Of a DNA stretch of 54,364 bases, positions 48,932 through 54,364 are shown in pieces. Source of the stretch: Maccoyibacter intestinihominis. Lineage in GTDB: Bacteria > Bacillota > Clostridia > Lachnospirales > Lachnospiraceae. The DNA lies in assembly GCF_040096355.1 (NCBI RefSeq), contig NZ_JBBMEX010000016.1, positions 1-54,364 of the forward strand. The letters run 5' to 3'. The notes under the pieces were generated by a model, which saw only the letters and a program-made list of their open reading frames with translations, did no database searches and was not told where the DNA came from. Position 1 is the first letter of the stretch, and each line of letters starts with the position of its first letter. Both the position numbers and the translations under genes were made by a program.

Positions 48932-51469
48932 ATGGATGATAAGATATTTGATCAGGTTCATGATATAGACCTGAAAAAAACAATGGAAACCTCTTATATA
49001 GACTATGCAATGAGCGTTATCGCTTCCCGTGCATTGCCTGATGTAAGAGACGGTTTAAAACCGGTACAGAGAAGAGTTCTGTATTCCATGATCGAATTAA
49101 ATAACGGACCGGACAAGCCGCATCGTAAATGTGCGCGTATTGTCGGAGATACCATGGGTAAATACCATCCGCATGGTGACAGTTCCATTTATGGAGCACT
49201 TGTCAACATGGCACAGGAATGGTCGACACGTTATCCACTTGTAGACGGACATGGTAACTTTGGTTCTGTGGATGGCGACGGTGCTGCAGCAATGCGTTAT
49301 ACCGAAGCACGTTTGAGTAAAATTTCCATGGAGATGCTTGCGGATATCAATAAAGATACCGTAGACTTCATGCCGAACTTTGATGAGACAGAAAAAGAAC
49401 CTGTAGTGCTTCCATCCCGTTATCCGAATCTGTTAGTCAACGGAACCACCGGAATTGCTGTAGGAATGGCAACAAACATTCCGCCGCACAACTTAAAAGA
49501 AGTCATTGCAGCAGTTGTAAAAATTATCGACAATCAGATATTAGAAGACAGAGAAACAGAATTAGAAGAAATATTAAATATCGTAAAAGGTCCTGATTTT
49601 CCAACCGGAGGAATGATCCTTGGAACCACCGGAGTGGAACAGGCATACCGGACAGGACGTGGAAAAGTCCGCGTGCGTGCCGTGACAAATATCGAGCCTA
49701 TGGCAAACGGAAAGAACAGGATCGTAGTCACAGAGCTTCCATACATGGTAAATAAGGCAAGACTCATAGAAAAGATTGCTGAAATGGTACGCGATAAGCG
49801 GATCGATGGAATCACGGATTTAAGAGATGAGTCCAACCGTCAGGGAATGAGAATCTGTATCGAGCTGCGTCGTGATGTCAATGCAAACGTAGTATTAAAC
49901 CAGTTGTTCAAGCATACCCAGTTACAGGATACTTTTGGAGTCATCATGTTAGCACTTGTCAACAATGAACCAAAAGTCTTAAATCTGAGTGAAATGCTCA
50001 ACTATTACCTTCTTCATCAGAAGGATGTAGTGACAAGAAGAACAAAATATGAATTAAATAAAGCCGAAGAACGTGCACATATCTTACAGGGATTGCTGAT
50101 CGCACTTGATAATATCGATGAAGTCATTCAGATCATCCGCTCCAGCCGTACCACACAGGAGGCAAAAGAGCGTTTAGTCGAAAGATTCGGGCTGACCGAT
50201 GTACAGGCACAGGCAATCGTAGATATGCGTCTGCGTGCACTGACAGGATTAGAAAGAGAAAAATTAGAGACAGAGTATAAAGAACTCATGGAAAAAATTG
50301 CAGAATTAAAGGCAATTTTAGCAGATGAGAAAAAATTACTCGGAGTCATCAGAGAAGAAATCATGATTATTTCCGATAAATACGGAGATGAGAGAAGAAC
50401 CAGCATCGGATTTGATGAATATGATATTTCCATGGAAGATTTAATTCCATTAGAAAATACCGTAGTAACCATGACAAACCTTGGTTACATCAAACGGATG
50501 AGTGTCAACAACTTCAAGAGCCAGAATCGCGGTGGAAGAGGAATCAAAGGTATGGATACCATAGATGATGATTACATCGAAGATCTGTTTATGACAACGA
50601 CACATCATTACCTGATGTTTTTTACCAATACCGGAAAAGTATATCGTATCAAAACATATGAGATACCGGAAGCAAGCCGGACATCGAGAGGAACAGCAAT
50701 TATCAACATCCTTCAGCTCCAGCCGGGTGAAAAAATATCAGCGGTGATTCCGATAAAAGAATACAAAGAAGACGAATATCTCTTCATGGCAACTAAGAAC
50801 GGAATCGTAAAAAAGACTTCCATCGTAGAATATGCAAATGTCAGAAAGACAGGACTTGCTGCAATCAATCTGCGTGAAGAAGATGAATTGATAGAAGTTA
50901 AGATCACGGATAACCGGAAAGATATCCTGATGGTTACAAAATATGGACAGTGTATCCGTTTCCATGAGACAGATGTCAGAAAAACGGGACGTACCTCCAT
51001 GGGCGTGATCGGAATGAACTTAACAGCCGGAGATGAAGTAGTAGCAATGCAGCTTCATACGCAGGGCGATTCTTTGATGATCGTTTCTGAAAAAGGTCTT
51101 GGAAAATGTACACTGATTTCCGAATTTACGGCACAAAATCGTGGTGGAAAAGGTGTAAAATGTTACAAGATCACAGATAAAACAGGAAATATTATCGGAG
51201 CAAAAGCAGTAAACAAAGACAATGAAGTTCTCCTGATCACAACAGAGGGAATCATCATTCGTATTTCCGTAGAAGGCACAGCACTTCTTGGAAGAGTAAC
51301 TTCCGGTGTCAAACTGATGAATCTGGATGAAGGTGTTACGGTTGCAAGTATGGCAAAAGTAAGAGAAGATAAATCCATAATAGAGAATCAGAATGAAGAA
51401 GAGTCCGCAGAAGAGGAATATTCAGAAGAAAATAAGGAAGTTTCCGAGGAAGTTCCAAAGGAAGAGTAA
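48932..51469 (+). CDS. gyrA: DNA gyrase subunit A
   Basis: The 845-residue protein has the winged-helix breakage domain with catalytic Tyr in AAMRYTEARL and a quinolone region reading HPHGDSSIYGALVNMAQEW. The last residue of the classical pair (Asp87 in E. coli) is Gly here. The C-terminal beta-pinwheel carries GyrA-box-like QNRGGRGIKG (and a related QNRGGKGVKC). It ends in a very acidic tail of about 30 residues. It follows gyrB by 23 bp with an AGAGGAG site and is closed by a terminator. Confidence 0.98.
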   Translation: MDDKIFDQVHDIDLKKTMETSYIDYAMSVIASRALPDVRDGLKPVQRRVLYSMIELNNGPDKPHRKCARIVGDTMGKYHPHGDSSIYGALVNMAQEWSTRYPLVDGHGNFGSVDGDGAAAMRYTEARLSKISMEMLADINKDTVDFMPNFDETEKEPVVLPSRYPNLLVNGTTGIAVGMATNIPPHNLKEVIAAVVKIIDNQILEDRETELEEILNIVKGPDFPTGGMILGTTGVEQAYRTGRGKVRVRAVTNIEPMANGKNRIVVTELPYMVNKARLIEKIAEMVRDKRIDGITDLRDESNRQGMRICIELRRDVNANVVLNQLFKHTQLQDTFGVIMLALVNNEPKVLNLSEMLNYYLLHQKDVVTRRTKYELNKAEERAHILQGLLIALDNIDEVIQIIRSSRTTQEAKERLVERFGLTDVQAQAIVDMRLRALTGLEREKLETEYKELMEKIAELKAILADEKKLLGVIREEIMIISDKYGDERRTSIGFDEYDISMEDLIPLENTVVTMTNLGYIKRMSVNNFKSQNRGGRGIKGMDTIDDDYIEDLFMTTTHHYLMFFTNTGKVYRIKTYEIPEASRTSRGTAIINILQLQPGEKISAVIPIKEYKEDEYLFMATKNGIVKKTSIVEYANVRKTGLAAINLREEDELIEVKITDNRKDILMVTKYGQCIRFHETDVRKTGRTSMGVIGMNLTAGDEVVAMQLHTQGDSLMIVSEKGLGKCTLISEFTAQNRGGKGVKCYKITDKTGNIIGAKAVNKDNEVLLITTEGIIIRISVEGTALLGRVTSGVKLMNLDEGVTVASMAKVREDKSIIENQNEEESAEEEYSEENKEVSEEVPKEE

Positions 51470-51474
51470 CATAA

Positions 51475-51506
51475 AAAAGTTCCTGCTTGAAAAGCGGGAA
51501 CTTTTT
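51475..51506 (+). terminator. intrinsic terminator after gyrA
   Basis: AAAAGTTCCTGCTT and AAGCGGGAACTTTTT form a 12-bp G-C-containing stem with a U-run, 5 bp after the gyrA stop. Confidence 0.85.
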
Positions 51507-51557
51507 GAATTTAAAAGAAATATATTTTTTTATAAAAATTTATAAAAAGGAGAAATT

Positions 51558-52451
51558 ATGCCACAGACAATCTATGAAGTATTATGGATATTTATCGTAT
51601 ATGCAGTGATCGGCTGGTGTTCCGAAGTAGCATATGCTGCATTAGATACCGGAAAATTTGTAAACCGCGGATTTTTAAATGGACCATATTGTCCGATCTA
51701 CGGATTCGGAATCTCATTGGTCATCGTAGTATTAACGCCGCTGAAAGAAAATTTATTGATCCTGTATATCGGTTCCGTGATACTGACCTCAGTCATTGAA
51801 TACATTACAGGCTACTTATTAGAAAAAGTATTCCACAACAAATGGTGGGATTATTCCGATAAACCATACAACATCAAAGGATACATATGTTTAAAATTCT
51901 CACTATTCTGGGGATTTGCCTGCACCTTTATCGTATTGATCCTGCATCCGATCATTTATGGTATCATAAAAATCGTTCCGTTTCTGATAGGAGTTATCAT
52001 CTTAACTGTAGTGCTTGTATTTTTTGCAATAGACTGCGGAATTACCGTTGCGACCATAATGAAATTTAATGAACGGTTAAAACGGATGAACGAAATAGCC
52101 CAGAGAATCCATCATCTGTCCGATGAGGTTGGCGAAAATATCTACGAAAACGTAACAGAAGCTCTTGAGAAAAAAGAAAAATTTGAGGAAGAGCATGAAG
52201 AGCAGATCGTAAAGATAGCGGAAAAGAAAGAAAATATCAGATTAGGAGCAGAAGTCCGCAAGATCGAAGGCAGAATGGAAATAGAGCGTCTGAAAGAACA
52301 GTACCGGAATATGTTAGAAGAAAAGATCAATGGACATAACCGTTTGATGAAAGCATTCCCGAAAATGACCTCTGACAACCATAACGAGACACTTCAAAGA
52401 TTAAAAACATATATAGAAAAAAGAGGAAAATCAGATGATAAGAGAAGTTAA
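51558..52451 (+). CDS. CmpB-like putative ABC-transporter membrane protein
   Basis: The 297-residue protein has about five membrane helices in residues 1-175, with the family motif GWCSEVAYAALDTGKFVNRGFLNGP (in pieces) and GPYCPIYGFG, as in the PF06541-type proteins called ABC-transporter type IV. A long charged coiled-coil tail (about 185-290) faces the cytoplasm. No ATPase partner is adjacent, so a transport role is unproven. Its end overlaps the fumarase alpha gene by 17 bp. Confidence 0.75.
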   Translation: MPQTIYEVLWIFIVYAVIGWCSEVAYAALDTGKFVNRGFLNGPYCPIYGFGISLVIVVLTPLKENLLILYIGSVILTSVIEYITGYLLEKVFHNKWWDYSDKPYNIKGYICLKFSLFWGFACTFIVLILHPIIYGIIKIVPFLIGVIILTVVLVFFAIDCGITVATIMKFNERLKRMNEIAQRIHHLSDEVGENIYENVTEALEKKEKFEEEHEEQIVKIAEKKENIRLGAEVRKIEGRMEIERLKEQYRNMLEEKINGHNRLMKAFPKMTSDNHNETLQRLKTYIEKRGKSDDKRS

Positions 52452-53280
52452 TGTAAAAGAAATCACAGAAAACATCAAAGAAATGTGTATCGAAGCAAAC
52501 TATACCCTGTCCCCGGATATGGACAAAGCCATGAAAAAAGCAGCAGAAGAAGAAAAATCCGAACTTGGAACAAAAATACTGAATCAGCTTCAGGAAAACT
52601 TAGTGATAGCAGACAGTGAAAAAATACCGATCTGTCAGGATACCGGAATGGCAGTTGTATTTGTGGATATCGGACAGGAAATTCATTTCACGGGTGGACA
52701 ACTGGAAGAAGCTATCCACGAAGGAGTCCGTCAGGGATACACAGAAGGATATCTTAGAAAATCCGTTGTAAAAGATCCGATTGAACGTGTCAACACAAAA
52801 GACAATACCCCTGCCATCATTCATTACAATATCGTTCCGGGAGAAAAAATCAAAATAACCGTTGCACCAAAAGGATTTGGAAGCGAAAACATGAGTCGTA
52901 TCTTTATGTTAAAGCCGGCAGATGGGATTGAAGGCGTAAAAAATGCAATTTTAACAGCAGTAAAAGATGCCGGACCAAATGCCTGTCCTCCAATGGTTAT
53001 AGGAGTCGGAATCGGTGGAACATTTGAAAAAAGTGCAATTCTTGCAAAAAAAGCTCTTACCAGAAATTTAGAAGAGCCTTCCGAAATTCCATATGTCAGA
53101 GAATTAGAAAAAGAAATGTTAGAAAAGATCAACAGTCTTGGAATCGGACCGGGCGGACTGGGAGGAACAACAACCGCTTTAGCTGTCAACATCAATACCT
53201 ATCCGACACATATTGCAGGACTGCCGGTAGCTGTAAATATCTGCTGCCATGTAAACCGTCATGTCGTAAGAGAAATCTAA
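52435..53280 (+). CDS. class I fumarate hydratase, alpha subunit
   Basis: The 281-residue protein corresponds to the N-terminal part of class I fumarases/tartrate dehydratases: IPICQDTGMAVVFVDIG, GPNACPPMVIGVGIGGTFEKSA, and a C-terminal NICCHVNRHVVREI. Conserved Cys in the ICQDTG, NACPP and NICCH motifs would hold the [4Fe-4S] cluster. With the beta subunit it interconverts malate and fumarate in the reductive branch of the TCA pathway. L-tartrate dehydratase activity cannot be excluded. Confidence 0.92.
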   Translation: MIREVNVKEITENIKEMCIEANYTLSPDMDKAMKKAAEEEKSELGTKILNQLQENLVIADSEKIPICQDTGMAVVFVDIGQEIHFTGGQLEEAIHEGVRQGYTEGYLRKSVVKDPIERVNTKDNTPAIIHYNIVPGEKIKITVAPKGFGSENMSRIFMLKPADGIEGVKNAILTAVKDAGPNACPPMVIGVGIGGTFEKSAILAKKALTRNLEEPSEIPYVRELEKEMLEKINSLGIGPGGLGGTTTALAVNINTYPTHIAGLPVAVNICCHVNRHVVREI

Positions 53281-53343
53281 CAAATCTGAGAATCCAGTTT
53301 AGTATATATTATAGAAGAAAAATAATCAGAGAAGAGGTTGAAG

Positions 53344-53904
53344 ATGGATAAAAGAATAACAACACCGATCACAGAAGAAATAACAAAAGATTTAAAAGCA
53401 GGAGATTATGTTTATATAACCGGAACTATCTATGTTGCAAGAGATGCAGCACATAAAAGGATGATAGAAGCCTTAGACCGGGGGGAGCAGCTTCCTATCG
53501 AAATAGAAAACGCTACCATATACTATATGGGACCATCACCTGCAAGAGAGGGACGGCCAATCGGTTCTGCCGGACCGACAACAGCAAGCCGGATGGACAA
53601 ATATGCACCGACGCTTTTAGACCTTGGACAAAAAGCAATGATAGGAAAAGGAAAGAGGACAAAAGAAGTCATAGAAGCCATGAAAAGAAATCATGCAGTC
53701 TACTTTGCAGCAATCGGTGGGGCAGGAGCACTTTTGTCAAAATGTATCACAGAATCAGAGATTGTCTGCTATGAGGATTTAGGGGCAGAGGCAATCCGAA
53801 AACTGCAGGTCAAAGATTTTCCGGTAATCGTAGTCATAGATTCAGACGGAAATAATCTGTATGAAACAGCTATCCAGGAGTATTGTACATTAAAATTAAG
53901 ATAA
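53344..53904 (+). CDS. class I fumarate hydratase, beta subunit
   Basis: The 186-residue protein matches the C-terminal part of class I fumarases: GDYVYITGTIYVARDAAHKR, YYMGPSPAREGRPIGSAGPTTASRMD (in pieces), GKGKRTKEV, and YFAAIGGAGALLSKCI. It completes the active site with the alpha subunit, encoded 63 bp upstream. The start at 53344 follows AGAGG; a TTG at 53338 is in the same frame. The two-gene form is usual in Clostridia. Confidence 0.92.
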   Translation: MDKRITTPITEEITKDLKAGDYVYITGTIYVARDAAHKRMIEALDRGEQLPIEIENATIYYMGPSPAREGRPIGSAGPTTASRMDKYAPTLLDLGQKAMIGKGKRTKEVIEAMKRNHAVYFAAIGGAGALLSKCITESEIVCYEDLGAEAIRKLQVKDFPVIVVIDSDGNNLYETAIQEYCTLKLR

Positions 53905-54009
53905 GCCGTATATTTTGGAAAAAACAGGATATTACTAAATAAGAATAAAAACATAAAAACTGTAAAAAAGGCAGCAAGAAAAAAATGTAAAAAAATATAC
54001 AAAATAGGA

Positions 54010-54038
54010 TTGACAAATAGAAGTTCCTTTAGTACAAT
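54010..54038 (+). promoter_or_regulatory. promoter of tRNA-Ser
   Basis: A consensus TTGACA (54010-54015), a 17-bp spacer and TACAAT (54033-54038) lie about 60 bp upstream of the tRNA. No gene lies in 53905-54097. Confidence 0.8.
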
Positions 54039-54097
54039 AACCTATGCGTCATCAAAACGCAAAAGAAAACAATTTTATCATTGGAAAATGTAAATTC

Positions 54098-54186
54098 GGA
54101 GAAGTACTCAAGTTGGCCGAAGAGGTGCCCCTGCTAAGGGTATAGGTCGGGTAACCGGCGCGAGGGTTCGAATCCCTCCTTCTCCG
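54098..54186 (+). tRNA. tRNA-Ser, anticodon GCT
   Basis: The 89-nt tRNA has acceptor strands GGAGAAG/CTTCTCC, discriminator G, anticodon loop CTGCTAA, a long variable arm (TATAGGTCGGGTAACCGGCG region) as in class II tRNAs, and T arm GAGGG-TTCGAAT-CCCTC. CCA is not encoded. An rRNA operon promoter follows. Confidence 0.95.
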
Positions 54187-54227
54187 CTCGGTTTTCTAAA
54201 AAATTGTTTTTTTTATGAAAAAACCTG

Positions 54228-54364
54228 TTGACAAACGCAGAAAGCTGTGATAGGATATAGAAGTTGTCGCGTAAGACAGCAGGACAGAGAACCTTGATAA
54301 CTGAACAGTGAAATAACCTTGAAAGATTCAGAGAGAATAATTCAAAGAACAGCATCGAAAGATG
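54228..54364 (+). promoter_or_regulatory. strong promoter and leader of an rRNA operon (cut by the window end)
   Basis: TTGACA (54228-54233), a 17-bp spacer and TAGGAT (54251-54256) are followed by a leader containing CCTTGATAACTGAACAGTG, a sequence style typical of Clostridial pre-16S leaders (the 5' RNase III stem). The 16S gene itself would start beyond the edge. An rRNA operon near oriC and co-directional with replication is normal. Confidence 0.65.

Noticed and set aside
54134..54355. 73-codon minus-strand frame at the right edge
   Set aside because: It lies antisense to tRNA-Ser and the rRNA leader, so it is an artefact.
1..54364. CRISPR array
   Set aside because: No regularly spaced identical repeats with unique spacers and no cas genes; the short repeats found are iteron-like or operator-like.

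Overview
The window spans the replication origin of a low-GC Gram-positive anaerobe, most likely a gut Lachnospiraceae-type Clostridium. The evidence is the gene order (soj-spo0J, rsmG-mnmG-mnmE, jag-yidC-yidD-rnpA-rpmH, dnaA-dnaN-yaaA-recF-gyrB-gyrA), the lineage-typical DUF3881 and DUF4446 genes, a bile salt hydrolase, and strong GGAGG ribosome binding sites. Nearly all genes left of about 42.6 kb read leftward and nearly all right of 43 kb read rightward, so replication starts in or beside dnaA. DnaA boxes lie on both sides of dnaA, with an AT-rich unwinding-type stretch before dnaN.

1-30 kb is accessory. It opens with an Agr-type two-component pair and a partial gene that share 20-bp-spaced direct repeats in their promoters. 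A nitroreductase/HxlR pair and a tyrosine integrase follow. Next are two dead transposase tails inside a roughly 50-bp inverted repeat, then a four-gene restriction-modification operon (controller, C5 methylase, NgoFVII-like PLD nuclease, Z1 helicase-like ATPase). 11-15 kb is a graveyard: truncated ParB, 3' half of a tRNA-Arg, a Fic gene, the tail of a second integrase joined to a beheaded and betailed group II intron reverse transcriptase, and the tail of an ImmA/IrrE-like protein.

15-25 kb is an envelope-stress block. One operon holds PLD, OmpR-type regulator, kinase, FUSC, CDP-alcohol phosphatidyltransferase and MATE. A second holds bile salt hydrolase, small alarmone synthetase and cardiolipin synthase. 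25-30 kb is a plasmid-like maintenance module: a ParB split by an in-frame TGA, ParA, ParB, and a RepA_N initiator whose coding sequence carries palindromic iterons. It is bordered by an intact tRNA-Arg(CCT) and the 5' half of another tRNA-Arg(CCT).

30-54 kb is core. It contains chromosomal parABS with two perfect parS sites, a diverged triple repeat, the tRNA-modification operon, the rpmH-jag operon, oriC, the gyrase operon, a CmpB-like membrane protein, two-subunit class I fumarase, tRNA-Ser(GCT), and the promoter and leader of an rRNA operon cut by the window end.

The points most worth following are the conserved attenuator-like leader in front of two accessory ParB genes, the iterons inside repA, the tRNA-Arg halves broken at the anticodon loop, the Z1/NgoFVII restriction operon, the bile-stress operon, and the paired LytTR-type operators.
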